Part shown: one piece after another, positions 15,274-24,698 of the stretch | How positions within the stretch are numbered: the first letter of the stretch is position 1 | Layout of the letters: every line of letters begins with the position of its first letter | NCBI GenBank assembly: GCA_036394195.1 | Contig: DASWFO010000280.1 | Location: 1-25,882, forward strand | Source: DATJPD01 sp036394195 | GTDB lineage: Bacteria > Pseudomonadota > Alphaproteobacteria > CACIAM-22H2 | Reading direction: 5' to 3' | DNA length: 25,882 nt | Notes under the pieces: model-generated | The model's database searches: none | Told to the model about the DNA's origin: nothing | The model's input: only the letters and a program-made list of their open reading frames with translations | Made by a program: the position numbers and the translations under genes

Positions 15274-15573
15274 ATGTCGCTCGACAAAGCCACCGTCGCA
15301 CGGATTGCGACGCTCGCCCGCATCAAGGTGGCGGATCGCGACCTCGACAAGATGGTGGGCGATCTGCAGCACATCCTTTCCTGGGTCGAGCAGCTCAACA
15401 CCATCGACACGACCGGGATCGAGCCGATGACGTCGGCGGTCGAGGTGACCCTGCCGATGCGTGACGACGTCGTCACCGACGGCGGCTACGCCGACAAGAT
15501 CCTCGCCAACGCGCCGGAGCCGGTGATCGTGGGCGAGGGCGGCTTCTTCACCGTGCCCAAAGTGGTGGAGTAA
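15274..15573 (+). CDS. gatC: Aspartyl/glutamyl-tRNA amidotransferase subunit C
   Basis: Small belt-like subunit that stabilises the GatA-GatB complex, which converts Glu-tRNA(Gln) and/or Asp-tRNA(Asn) to the amide form. The 99-residue length is typical. The pattern is also typical: VARIATLARIKVADRDLDKM at the start, LQHILSWVEQLNTIDTTGIEPM (31-52), LPMRDD (60-65), and the final GGFFTVPKVVE. It is the first gene of a tight gatC-gatA-gatB operon, with the gatA start immediately after its stop codon. The ATG has a weak AGAGA Shine-Dalgarno. Confidence 0.97.
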   Translation: MSLDKATVARIATLARIKVADRDLDKMVGDLQHILSWVEQLNTIDTTGIEPMTSAVEVTLPMRDDVVTDGGYADKILANAPEPVIVGEGGFFTVPKVVE

Positions 15574-17049
15574 GTGGCCTCGCCGACCGACCTCACCATT
15601 GCCGAAGCGCGCGAGCAGCTCAGGGCGCGCAAGCTCTCGTCGCGCGAGCTGACCCAGGCGCATCTGGAGGCCATGGCGAAGGCGAAATCGCTGAACGCCT
15701 ACATCACCGAGACGCCGGATCGGGCGCTCAAGATGGCGGCGGAGGCGGACGGCCGGCTGAAATCGGGCGGCACCGGGCCCCTCGACGGTATTCCGCTCGC
15801 GATCAAGGACCTGTTCTGCACCGAGGGCGTGCTGACCACCGCCGCGAGCCACATCCTCGACGGCTACAAGCCGCACTATGAATCCACCGTCACCGCCAAT
15901 CTTTGGAAGGCGGGGGCGGTGATGCTGGGCAAGACGAATCTCGACGAGTTCGCCATGGGCTCGTCCAACACCACCTCGTATTACAAACCGGTGAACAATC
16001 CGTGGCGGCGCCACGGCGACAACCGGCCGCTCGTCCCCGGTGGCTCATCGGGCGGTTCGGCCGCGGCGGTTGCGGCGCGGATCGCCATGGGCGCCACCGG
16101 CACCGACACCGGCGGTTCGATCCGTCAGCCGGCGTCCTTCTGCGGCCTGGTCGGCCTCAAACCGACCTACGGCCGCTGCTCGCGTTGGGGCATCGTCGCG
16201 TTCGCCTCGTCGCTCGATCAGGCCGGGCCGATGACCCGGACCGTGCGCGACGCGGCCATCCTGATGGGCGCCATGGCCGGGCACGATCCCCGGGATTCCA
16301 CCTCGGTGCCGCGCCCGGTGCCCGATTACGAGACGTCGCTCACCGGCAACATCAAGGGGCTCCGGTTCGGCATCCCGAAGGAATATCGCGTCGACGGCAT
16401 GCCGGCCGAGATCGAGAAGCTGTGGCAGCAGGGCGTGGCCTGGCTGAAGGCGGCCGGCGCCGAGCCGGTCGATATCAGCCTGCCGCACACGAAATACGCG
16501 CTGCCCTGCTACTACATCGTGGCCCCCGCCGAGGCGTCGTCCAACCTCGCGCGTTACGACGGCGTGCGCTTCGGCCTCAGGGTGAAGGGCGACAGCCTCG
16601 ATGAGATGTACGAGAACACGCGCGCCCAAGGCTTTGGCGACGAGGTGCGACGCCGCGTGATGATCGGCACCTACGTGCTGTCGGCCGGCTATTACGACGC
16701 CTATTATCTGAAGGCGCAGCGGGTGCGGGCGCTGATCGCGCACGACTTCACCGAGGCGTACAAGAAATGCGACGTCATCCTGACGCCGACCACGCCGTCG
16801 GCGGCGTTCGCCATCGGCGAGAAGAGCGATGACCCGATCGCGATGTACCTGAACGACGTGTTTACGGTGCCGGTGAACCTGGCCGGCCTACCGGGCATCT
16901 CGGTGCCGGCCGGCCTGTCCAGCGACGGGCTGCCGCTCGGCCTGCACGTGATCGGCCGCGCCTTCGACGAAGAGACCCTGTTCCGCGTCGCCGGCGTGAT
17001 CGAGACGGCCGCCAAATTCACCGCCCGGCCGCCGGCGGTGGGAGGCTGA
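15574..17049 (+). CDS. gatA: Glutamyl-tRNA(Gln)/aspartyl-tRNA(Asn) amidotransferase subunit A
   Basis: Amidase-signature subunit that releases ammonia from glutamine for transfer by GatB. The 491-residue product has the Ser-cisSer-Lys triad in the expected places: K78 in PLAIKDLFCTEG, cis-Ser S158 in the GGSSGGS loop (156-162), and nucleophile S182 in DTGGSIRQPAS (178-188). S158 and S182 are 24 residues apart, as in the Staphylococcus enzyme. The start is GTG at 15574, directly after the gatC TAA, with GGTGGAG inside the end of gatC acting as Shine-Dalgarno, so translation is coupled. It is followed four bases later by gatB. Confidence 0.98.
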   Translation: MASPTDLTIAEAREQLRARKLSSRELTQAHLEAMAKAKSLNAYITETPDRALKMAAEADGRLKSGGTGPLDGIPLAIKDLFCTEGVLTTAASHILDGYKPHYESTVTANLWKAGAVMLGKTNLDEFAMGSSNTTSYYKPVNNPWRRHGDNRPLVPGGSSGGSAAAVAARIAMGATGTDTGGSIRQPASFCGLVGLKPTYGRCSRWGIVAFASSLDQAGPMTRTVRDAAILMGAMAGHDPRDSTSVPRPVPDYETSLTGNIKGLRFGIPKEYRVDGMPAEIEKLWQQGVAWLKAAGAEPVDISLPHTKYALPCYYIVAPAEASSNLARYDGVRFGLRVKGDSLDEMYENTRAQGFGDEVRRRVMIGTYVLSAGYYDAYYLKAQRVRALIAHDFTEAYKKCDVILTPTTPSAAFAIGEKSDDPIAMYLNDVFTVPVNLAGLPGISVPAGLSSDGLPLGLHVIGRAFDEETLFRVAGVIETAAKFTARPPAVGG

Positions 17050-17053
17050 GGCG

Positions 17054-18505
17054 ATGCTGATCGAAGGCAAGACCGGCACGTGGGAAATGGTGATCGGGCT
17101 CGAGGTCCACGCCCAGATCATCTCGAAGGCCAAGCTGTTCTCCGGGGCCGCGACGGCCTTCGGCGCCGAGCCGAACACCCAGGTGAGCTTCGTCGACGCG
17201 GCCTTTCCCGGCATGCTGCCGGTGATCAACCGGTTCTGCGTCGAGCAGGCGGTGAAGACCGGGCTCGCGCTGGGGGCGCAGATCAACCTCATGTCGGTGT
17301 TCGACCGCAAGAATTACTTCTATGCCGATCTGCCGGCCGGCTATCAGATCTCGCAGTACACGCGGCCGATTGTCGGCAAGGGTCACCTCACCATCGACCT
17401 GCCGGACAGCGAGACGCGGCAGATCGGCATCACGCGCCTGCACATGGAACAGGACGCCGGCAAGTCGCTGCACGACCAGCACCCGACCAAGACCTATGTC
17501 GATCTCAACCGCTCCGGTGTCGCGCTGATGGAGATCGTCTCCGAGCCCGATCTGCGCTCGCCGGAAGAGGCGGGAGCGTACCTGAGGAAGCTGCGCGCGA
17601 TCTTGCGCTATCTCGGCACCTGCGACGGCAATATGGAAGAAGGCTCGATGCGCTGCGACGCCAACGTGTCGGTGCGCAAGCCCGGCGGGCCGCTGGGTAC
17701 CCGCTGCGAGATCAAGAACGTGAACTCCGTGCGCTTCGTCATGCAGGCGATCGAGTACGAGGCCCGTCGCCAGGTCGAGGTGATCGAGGACGGCAGCACC
17801 ATCGCCCAGGAGACGCGGCTGTTCGACAACCAGAAAGGCGTCACGCGCGCCATGCGCTCCAAGGAGCACGCGCACGACTACCGCTATTTCCCCGATCCCG
17901 ACCTCCTGCCGCTGGTGCTCGATGGCAAATGGGTCGACGAGCTGAAATCCCGTCTGCCAGAGTTGCCGGATACGAAGAAGGACCGCTTCATCAAGGAGTT
18001 CAAGCTGAGCCCCTATGATGCCGGCGTGCTGGTGGCGGAACAGGAAGCGGCTGAGTATTTCGAGCAGGTGGCGAAGAACCGCAAGGATCCGAAGCTCGCC
18101 GCCAACTGGGTGATCTCGGAGCTGTTCGCGGTCCTGAACCGCCAGAATGTCGATATCACCAAGTCGCCGGTCTCCGCCAAATCGCTGGCCGGCCTGCTCG
18201 ACCTCCTGGAGGACAACACGATCTCCGGCCGCATCGCCAAGGACGTGTTCCAGCAGATGGTCGACACCGGCAAGGAAGCCGCCGCGATCGTCGAGGAGAA
18301 AGGCCTGAAGCAGGTGACCGATACGGGCGCCATCGAGCAGGCGATCGACGCGGTGCTGGCGGCCAACGCCGACAAGGTGGCGCAGGTCAAAGGCGGCAAC
18401 ACGAAGCTCGTGGGGTGGTTCGTCGGTCAGGTGATGAAGGGGACCGGCGGCAAGGCCAATCCCGGCATGGTGAACGAGATTCTGAAGAGGAAGCTGGAAA
18501 TCTGA
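17054..18505 (+). CDS. gatB: Aspartyl/glutamyl-tRNA amidotransferase subunit B
   Basis: Binds the mischarged tRNA, phosphorylates the acyl group and amidates it with ammonia channelled from GatA. The 483-residue product begins with WEMVIGLEVHAQI, the classic GatB start. It continues with DRKNYFYADLPAGYQISQY (84-102), HMEQDAGKS (130-138), the family signature LMEIVSEPDLRSPEEA, and GSMRCDANVSVR. The C-terminal YqeY-like tail (about 340-483) is complete, ending in GKANPGMVNEILKRKL. The Shine-Dalgarno GGAGG lies nine bases before the ATG. Presence of GatCAB implies that at least one amide aminoacyl-tRNA (Gln or Asn) is made indirectly. Confidence 0.98.
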   Translation: MLIEGKTGTWEMVIGLEVHAQIISKAKLFSGAATAFGAEPNTQVSFVDAAFPGMLPVINRFCVEQAVKTGLALGAQINLMSVFDRKNYFYADLPAGYQISQYTRPIVGKGHLTIDLPDSETRQIGITRLHMEQDAGKSLHDQHPTKTYVDLNRSGVALMEIVSEPDLRSPEEAGAYLRKLRAILRYLGTCDGNMEEGSMRCDANVSVRKPGGPLGTRCEIKNVNSVRFVMQAIEYEARRQVEVIEDGSTIAQETRLFDNQKGVTRAMRSKEHAHDYRYFPDPDLLPLVLDGKWVDELKSRLPELPDTKKDRFIKEFKLSPYDAGVLVAEQEAAEYFEQVAKNRKDPKLAANWVISELFAVLNRQNVDITKSPVSAKSLAGLLDLLEDNTISGRIAKDVFQQMVDTGKEAAAIVEEKGLKQVTDTGAIEQAIDAVLAANADKVAQVKGGNTKLVGWFVGQVMKGTGGKANPGMVNEILKRKLEI

Positions 18506-18515
18506 TCGGTGTCAG

Positions 18516-18533
18516 CGCGTAGAACGCGTTTTT
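18516..18533 (+). terminator. Rho-independent terminator of gatCAB
   Basis: CGCGT, loop AGA, ACGCG forms a five-pair stem followed directly by five T residues (18529-18533), eleven bases after the gatB stop codon. It is the clearest intrinsic terminator in the window. Confidence 0.75.
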
Positions 18534-18537
18534 CTTG

Positions 18538-18637
18538 ATCGTCATGCCCGCGCCGGTGTCGTGTTTCGCGAGCACCTGAGCGGGAATCCACATGGTTCCG
18601 CGGCGCGATGGATGCCCGCTTTCGCGGGCATGACGAT
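18538..18637. repeat. REP/MITE-like element with 15-bp terminal inverted repeats
   Basis: ATCGTCATGCCCGCG (18538-18552) returns as its exact reverse complement at 18623-18637, bounding a 100-base unit. Inside the right end, ATGCCCGC and GCGGGCAT make a second 8-bp hairpin (18612-18631). The GTCATGCCCGCG...CGCGGGCATGAC theme is a familiar dispersed extragenic repeat in alphaproteobacteria, and read as protein it gives the WMPAFAGMT peptide often seen in spurious ORFs. It lies between gatB and the GST gene and does not belong to either. Confidence 0.8.
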
Positions 18638-18695
18638 ACAGAGAGTGGTTCGACCTGATCCAAAGTCAGCTCCAGTTATGCAAGGAGGGGAGAGC

Positions 18696-19505
18696 ATGGC
18701 CAAGGCGAAGAAGGCGGCGAGGAAAGCGAAGAAGGTGGCAAAGCGACCGCGGAAGACACTGGCGGCGACCGCCCGCATCAAAGCCGCCGCCAAGAAATCC
18801 GCGGCGCGCGCTGCGAAGGGCGCCCCGATCCGAAAGTCCGCTGCGGCGAAGAGCGCGGCGAAGAAGAAGGGCGCCGACAAATACGTCCTGCATGGATTTT
18901 TCGGCTCTTTGCCGTCGTGCAAGATCGGGCTGATGCTGTCGATGTGCGGGGTGAGGTGGGACTACAGGCACACCGACCTACCGAGTGGCCAGCAGCGCTC
19001 GCCGGAGTTCCAGGGCATGAACCGCTTCGGCCAGGTGCCGGTCCTGAAGCACGGCGATCGCACCCTCTGCCAGTCGAACACCATCCTCTGGTATCTCGCG
19101 CAGCAGACCGGGCGCTTCGGCGGCCGCAGCGACGATGAGAAGCTCCGGATCCTGGAATGGCTGAACTGGGACCTGGCGGACATGGCGGTGGGCGTCGGCA
19201 TCTCGCGGTTCATCGCGCGGATGGCGCCCAATACAGGACAGGAGATGCGCGACTTCATCCGTCAGCGCGGCGAGCGCGCGCTGACGACGCTCGACCGCCA
19301 CCTGGGTACGAGCAAGTTCCTGGTCGGCTCCCAGCCGACCATCGCCGATGTCGCGATCTTCCCGTGGGTGGCGACGGCGGAGGAGGGCGGCTACAACGTC
19401 GCCAATTACCCGAACGTGCAGGCCTGGGCGGAGCGGATGCTCACGTTCCCCGGCGTGCGCCACCCGTATTCCCTCATGCCCAAGGAGGACCGCGTCGCGG
19501 CGTAA
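18696..19505 (+). CDS. Glutathione S-transferase-like protein with histone-H1-like tail
   Basis: A 269-residue protein in two parts. Residues 1-60 are a low-complexity Lys/Ala/Arg stretch (AKKAARKAKKVAKRPRK, then AAKKSAARAAKG), like the tails of histone H1, HU-type and AlgP/PhaF proteins. Residues 62-260 form a GST: a thioredoxin-like N domain with GFFGSLPSCKIGLML, the cis-proline in FGQVPVLKHG (P115) and SNTILWYLAQQ (127-137), then a helical C domain with PTIADVAIFPWV (214-225). S71 or S74 may be the catalytic position. ATG at 18696 follows GGAGGGGAG. The frame is open further upstream, but only into the repeat element. The next gene is a second GST five bases on. The tail suggests binding to nucleic acid or another polyanion; this is not proven. 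Confidence 0.88.
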   Translation: MAKAKKAARKAKKVAKRPRKTLAATARIKAAAKKSAARAAKGAPIRKSAAAKSAAKKKGADKYVLHGFFGSLPSCKIGLMLSMCGVRWDYRHTDLPSGQQRSPEFQGMNRFGQVPVLKHGDRTLCQSNTILWYLAQQTGRFGGRSDDEKLRILEWLNWDLADMAVGVGISRFIARMAPNTGQEMRDFIRQRGERALTTLDRHLGTSKFLVGSQPTIADVAIFPWVATAEEGGYNVANYPNVQAWAERMLTFPGVRHPYSLMPKEDRVAA

Positions 19506-19510
19506 CCGAC

Positions 19511-20137
19511 ATGGCCATCGACCTCTATACCTGGACGACACCCAACGGCCGCAAGGTCTCGATCATGCTCGAGGAGCTCGGGCTGCCCTACAAGGTGCAT
19601 GCCGTCAATATCGGCAAGAACGACCAGTTCAAGCCCGAGTTCGTGGCGATCAACCCGAACAGCAAGATCCCGGCGATCGTCGATGCTGACGGGCCGGGCG
19701 GCAAGCCGCTGGCGCTCTTCGAGAGCGGCGCGATCCTGATCTACCTCGCCGACAAGGCCGGCAAGTTCCTGCCCAAGGATCCGCGCCAGCATTACGTGAC
19801 CTTGCAGTGGCTGATGTTCCAGATGGGCGGCGTCGGGCCGATGTTCGGGCAGGCGCATCATTTCCTGCGCGCCGCCAAGGAGGATGTGCCCTACGGCAAG
19901 AAGCGCTACACCGACGAGGCGCGGCGGCTCTACGGGGTGATGAACGGCCGGCTCGGCGAAGCCAAATATCTCGCCGGCGACGATTACACCATTGCCGACA
20001 TGGCCACGTATCCGTGGGCGGCGCGCCACGAGTGGCACCAAGTCAATCTCGCCGACTTCCCGAACGTGAAGTGCTGGTACGACGCGATCGGCGCGCGGCC
20101 CGCCGTCGTCAAGGGCATGGCCGTTCCGGCGGTGTAG
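19511..20137 (+). CDS. Glutathione S-transferase family protein (YfcG/Ure2-like)
   Basis: A 208-residue GST of the nu/Ure2-like type, whose members act as glutathione-dependent disulfide reductases or peroxidases. The N domain starts DLYTWTTPNGRKVSIMLEEL, with the Thr/Asn pair used by this class. It continues with FVAINPNSKIPAIVD (45-59, cis-Pro) and LALFESGAILIYLADK, the glutathione-binding ES motif. The C domain has DYTIADMATYPW. ATG at 19511 lies five bases after the first GST stop, so the two are one operon. The pair share the fold but little sequence beyond the motifs, so they are not a recent tandem duplication. Confidence 0.95.
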   Translation: MAIDLYTWTTPNGRKVSIMLEELGLPYKVHAVNIGKNDQFKPEFVAINPNSKIPAIVDADGPGGKPLALFESGAILIYLADKAGKFLPKDPRQHYVTLQWLMFQMGGVGPMFGQAHHFLRAAKEDVPYGKKRYTDEARRLYGVMNGRLGEAKYLAGDDYTIADMATYPWAARHEWHQVNLADFPNVKCWYDAIGARPAVVKGMAVPAV

Positions 20138-20143
20138 GCGCGG

Positions 20144-20911
20144 TCAGCCGGCGGCGCGCAGGGCCGCCGTGTAGCCGCGGATCCGCGCCGCATTCACGCC
20201 GAAGTCGCTGCGGCCTTGGCGCGACACCGATCGCACGTCGATGCGGCTGGCGCTGCCGGTGGCGGTGACGCGGACCGATATGTCGTCGGTGAAACGGAAC
20301 CAGAAGCTGGTGTCGCTGGCCTCGATCCGGCCGCTGGCCGGGTCGGTGGCGACGATGGCCCAGCCCTTGGCGTTTGCCGCGTCCAGCGCCCTCTTGAAGG
20401 CCTCAGGGGGCGGCAGCGCCAGCGTGACCGGCGCGATGTCGCCATAAGCCTGCTTCTGCTGCTCGCCGACCTTGGAATCGTAGGTGACCGGATTGCCCTC
20501 TTCGGCGATGCGGGCGGGGAGGACGGCGCTGAATTCGGGAGGGTTCGTGAAGTCGGTCGTGATGTCGTGGATCGGCGGCACGGTGGTGCGCAGCTGGTTC
20601 CAGTGCCAAGGGACGTAGGCAAAGCCGGCGCCGACGACCAGACCGATCAGCGCCATCACCAGGCCGCGCCGGCCGATCGAGCGGATGCCGAGCAGGCCGA
20701 GTGCTGAAATGATCAGCGCGGCAAGGCCGGCATATCCGGCATAGGTCATCAAATAGAAGAACGAGGTCCGGTAATGCCACCAGCCGGCTCGCCAGCCGAT
20801 CGGCGCCAACGCCAGCAGCACGACGGCAATGACGGCAAGGCCAAAGCCGACGATCGGCGCGCTGGCGAAGATCCGGGATCGGACGTCGGAGGATAAGGTC
20901 GCGGTCGTCAT
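20144..20911 (-). CDS. DUF1499-like membrane protein
   Basis: A 255-residue protein with three hydrophobic segments in the first half: about 20-40 (FGLAVIAVVLLALAPIGW), 50-75 (SFFYLMTYAGYAGLAALIIS) and 85-105 (GLVMALIGLVVGAGFAYV). A soluble domain of the DUF1499 type follows, with the IHDITTDFTNPPEFS entry, a KRALDAANAKGW segment and FWFRFTDDISVRV. ATG at 20911 follows GGGAGG at ideal spacing. An upstream in-frame start at 20926 would precede that Shine-Dalgarno. The function is unknown. Its end converges on the GST gene with six bases between, and the cupin gene lies 63 bases upstream. Confidence 0.88.
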   Translation of the reverse strand: MTTATLSSDVRSRIFASAPIVGFGLAVIAVVLLALAPIGWRAGWWHYRTSFFYLMTYAGYAGLAALIISALGLLGIRSIGRRGLVMALIGLVVGAGFAYVPWHWNQLRTTVPPIHDITTDFTNPPEFSAVLPARIAEEGNPVTYDSKVGEQQKQAYGDIAPVTLALPPPEAFKRALDAANAKGWAIVATDPASGRIEASDTSFWFRFTDDISVRVTATGSASRIDVRSVSRQGRSDFGVNAARIRGYTAALRAAG

Positions 20912-20974
20912 AGAAGCCTCCCGCAAAACCGAGAACAGCCCGACAACTGTACCGGGCGCCGGGCCGCAGCCTGC

Positions 20975-21334
20975 TCACATTCTCTTGAGGTCTTCGCTGT
21001 CCGGCCCCGGCGCCCCCACCGGATTGAAATCATAGGTGCCGATGCCCTGCAGGATGCCGAACTTGCATGGGCCGTCGTTCTTGCCGGTGACGCGGTGGGC
21101 GCGCTTGGCCGGCACGAGGCAGGTCTCGCCGGATTTCAGCTCGAATACCTCGCGCGGGGCGCGGGTTTCGATGGTCATCGGCCCCTGCATGCAGAAGAAC
21201 CGGTCGCTGACATTGGTATGCCAATGCCACGGCACCTCCTGGCCCGGCCCGAGCGTGATCGCGACCATGCGCAGATCCGGCGTCTCGGCGAAGATTTCAT
21301 AATCGACGACGGGATAAGAGCTCACTCTCGGCAT
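20975..21334 (-). CDS. Cupin-domain protein
   Basis: A small single-domain cupin of 119 residues. Motif 1 is present as PGQEVPWHWHTNVSDRFFCM, with H37 and H39 as likely metal ligands and D44 where glutamate is usual. Motif 2 gives ETCLVPAKRAHRV, with H80 as the third histidine. Single-domain cupins of this length serve as isomerases, dioxygenases or sugar/ligand-binding proteins, and nothing here narrows the choice. It lies between the DUF1499-like gene and the sensor kinase, all on the minus strand with gaps of about 63 bases. This would allow, but does not prove, co-transcription. Confidence 0.9.
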   Translation of the reverse strand: MPRVSSYPVVDYEIFAETPDLRMVAITLGPGQEVPWHWHTNVSDRFFCMQGPMTIETRAPREVFELKSGETCLVPAKRAHRVTGKNDGPCKFGILQGIGTYDFNPVGAPGPDSEDLKRM

Positions 21335-21397
21335 GGGCGCTCCTCGTGCTTTTCCAAAGCTTAGGCGGAGTGCCCGGCGCCGCGCAACGCACGCGGC

Positions 21398-22621
<1,224 letters not shown>

Positions 22622-22740
22622 GTGGCAAGGGGTCACAAATGTGTCGCATTGATAGCCGCTAAATCTCAACCGCCAATTAACGCCAAGCCGCTCTTTTGAT
22701 TGCTTATTTTTCGGGCGCGGCGCTCAAACTTCGGGCACGC

Positions 22741-23484
22741 TCAGCGCAGCAGCCCGAACACGCCGACGGCCAGGAGCAAGGCCAGGGCGACCCGCCGGTA
22801 GAAGCGCTCATCGGCGCCGCGGAACAGCCGCACCCCCAACCACGATCCCGCCAGCATGAACGGGAACAGCACCGCCGCGCGCAGCAGGGCGGCCGTGCCG
22901 ACGATCCCGACGCCGAACATCAGGGCCAGCAACAGGATCTGGGTCGCGAAATAATAGGTGATGGCGTTGGCGCGCACCGTTGCCGGGCTGTCGTCGCTGG
23001 ACAGCATGTAGAGCAGGACCGGCGGTCCGCCGACGCTGGTCGTCGCCATCATGGCGCCGGAGATCGTGCCCACCACCGCACTGGGGAAGGCGCCGCGCAT
23101 GCCGGTCCAGCGCCAGCCGGCGAGCATCACGGCGGCGAACAGCGCCACGAGGGCGGAGACGATCTTGCTCAGGAGCACGCGGTCGAGGCTGACCAGAAGC
23201 CACAGCCCGAGCGGCATGGCGATGCAGGCGGCGATCGTCATCGGCGCCACCACCGTCCAGTCGCAGTCGCGGCGCGCCGCCGGAAACAGGTGGAAGCTGA
23301 TGGCGAGTTCCATGGCGACCACCGTCGCCACCATGTCGGCCGAGCCGAATAGGATGGCGAAGATCGGCGCCATGAGCATCGCCGAGCCGAAGCCCGAGAA
23401 GCCGCGCAGGAGGCCGGCCGCGAGGGCCGCGGCGATCGCGACGACGACGTTCGCCCCTCCGAAGAGCTGCGTTAGGACGTCCAT
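22741..23484 (-). CDS. TauE/SafE-family permease
   Basis: A 247-residue integral membrane protein with about seven or eight hydrophobic segments. Family hallmarks are the first-repeat motif GLLRGFSGFGSAMLMAPIF (24-42) and the second-repeat TISGAMMATTSVGGPPVLLYML (about 142-163), the two related half-motifs of TauE/SafE proteins. Members are proposed exporters of sulfite, sulfoacetate or other small sulfur or carboxylate anions; the substrate here is unknown. ATG at 23484 lies 17 bases after the dcd stop, so it is probably read from the same transcript as dcd. No sulfur-metabolism gene is nearby. Confidence 0.92.
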   Translation of the reverse strand: MDVLTQLFGGANVVVAIAAALAAGLLRGFSGFGSAMLMAPIFAILFGSADMVATVVAMELAISFHLFPAARRDCDWTVVAPMTIAACIAMPLGLWLLVSLDRVLLSKIVSALVALFAAVMLAGWRWTGMRGAFPSAVVGTISGAMMATTSVGGPPVLLYMLSSDDSPATVRANAITYYFATQILLLALMFGVGIVGTAALLRAAVLFPFMLAGSWLGVRLFRGADERFYRRVALALLLAVGVFGLLR

Positions 23485-23501
23485 GACGATGTGGAGGTGC
23501 T

Positions 23502-24698
23502 TCAGCCGCGCTTGAAGTGCTTGGAGAGGGCGAGGCCCTGGCGCTGATAATTCGAGCCGAGGCCGCTGCCGTAGAGCTTCTCGGGCGGCTCGGTCAGGCG
23601 CTCGTAGATCAGGCGGCCGACCACCTGGCCGTCTTCGACCAGGAACGGCACCTCGTGCGAGCGCACTTCGAGCACGGCGCGGGTGCCGGGAATCTCGCCG
23701 CTGACGCCGTAGCCGAAGCCGGGGTCGAAGAACCCGGCGTAGTGGATGCGGAATTCCCCGACCGAGGGGTCGTACGGCACCATCTCGGCCGCATAGCCGG
23801 GCGGCACCCGCACCTTCTCTTTCGAGACCAGGATGTAGAACTCGCCGGGATTGAGGATCAGCGAGCGCGACGCGTCGCGGCGGATCGGCTCCCAATACTC
23901 CGCCGGGTCGAAGTGACCGATCTTCGCAAGATCGATCAGCGGCGTGTGGTGCTTGGCCCGATAGCCGATGAGGGCCTGCCCCGTACTCGATACGGGGTCG
24001 TCGTCGATCCCTTCGAGATCGATCGAGACCCACAGCCCGCGGCGGATGGTCGCGGTCTCCTGCTTGTCGCCCGAATAGACCAGGCCTTCGCTCTGGTCGA
24101 GCGCCTCGAGCGCCGCATCGGACGGCGGCGGATCGCCCCGCCGCAGGCGCAGCTGATTGAGGCTGAGGCCCTTGTGCACGCGCACGCTGAAGGTGCGGGG
24201 CGAGACTTCGGCATAGAGCTGCCCCTTGTAGCCCTTCTTCACCTCCTCGAATTCCTCGGCGTAGTCGGGAATAAGGCGGGTGAAGACGTCGAGCCGGCCG
24301 GTGGTGCTCTTGGGATTGGCCGTGCCGGCGATGTCGGCCGGCAGGTTCAGCCGCTCCAGCAGCGGGACGATGTAGCAGCAGCCGCGCTCCAGCACGGCGC
24401 CCTGGGTGAGATCGAGCTCATGCATCTTGAGCGCTTCGATCTTGCGCGCGACCGGCTGCTGGCCGGGCAGGAAGCTCGCCTGCACGCGCCAGGCGACGGC
24501 GCCCAGGCGGAGATCGATGCTGGCGGGCTGGATCTGCTGGTCGGCGATCGGCTCGTCGGCCTGAATGCGGCCGGCGCGCACGAACTCGCGATAGACTTGA
24601 TAGGGCAGGATGCCGGTGGTGAACCGCGGCGTGGCCGCGATGCGCGCATCCGGAAAGAGCGCGTCGCCACTCTTCTCCGATACGCTCTTCTGTGCCAC
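23502..24698 (-). CDS. dcd: dCTP deaminase, long two-part form
   Basis: Converts dCTP to dUTP for thymidylate synthesis. The 398-residue product is the long alphaproteobacterial form, two dUTPase-like folds in tandem. It has DQQIQPASIDLRLGAVAW (53-70), NPKSTTGRLDVFTRLI (128-143) in the first half, and HYAGFFDPGFGYGVSGEIPGTRAVLEV split over 319-345 in the second. Between them, at about 232-243, is the peptide DDDPVSSTGQAL. Its DNA is a palindromic repeat (23976-24000), and I do not expect this peptide in the family; it looks like an in-frame insertion on the surface between the halves. ATG at 24698 follows AGGGGC, a fair Shine-Dalgarno. A TauE permease gene follows 17 bases after the stop. Confidence 0.93.
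   Translation of the reverse strand: MAQKSVSEKSGDALFPDARIAATPRFTTGILPYQVYREFVRAGRIQADEPIADQQIQPASIDLRLGAVAWRVQASFLPGQQPVARKIEALKMHELDLTQGAVLERGCCYIVPLLERLNLPADIAGTANPKSTTGRLDVFTRLIPDYAEEFEEVKKGYKGQLYAEVSPRTFSVRVHKGLSLNQLRLRRGDPPPSDAALEALDQSEGLVYSGDKQETATIRRGLWVSIDLEGIDDDPVSSTGQALIGYRAKHHTPLIDLAKIGHFDPAEYWEPIRRDASRSLILNPGEFYILVSKEKVRVPPGYAAEMVPYDPSVGEFRIHYAGFFDPGFGYGVSGEIPGTRAVLEVRSHEVPFLVEDGQVVGRLIYERLTEPPEKLYGSGLGSNYQRQGLALSKHFKRG
23976..24000. repeat. Palindromic repeat inside dcd
   Basis: CCCCGTA, loop CTCGA, TACGGGG (23979-23997) makes a perfect seven-pair hairpin flanked by CCTG and TCG. I recognise this motif style as a dispersed repeat of GC-rich alphaproteobacteria. Here it lies wholly within the dcd reading frame and encodes DPVSSTGQ without breaking it. 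Confidence 0.6.

Noticed and set aside
15220..16014. Upstream extension of the ruvX frame
   Set aside because: It runs antisense to gatC and gatA, and RuvX has its normal length from ATG 15219.
18561..18695. Earlier start for the H1-tailed GST
   Set aside because: The extra residues translate the REP element (WMPAFAGMT type); ATG 18696 has the Shine-Dalgarno.
19511..20137. Recent tandem duplication of the two GST genes
   Set aside because: Beyond shared motifs the sequences and lengths differ, and only the first has the Lys/Ala tail.
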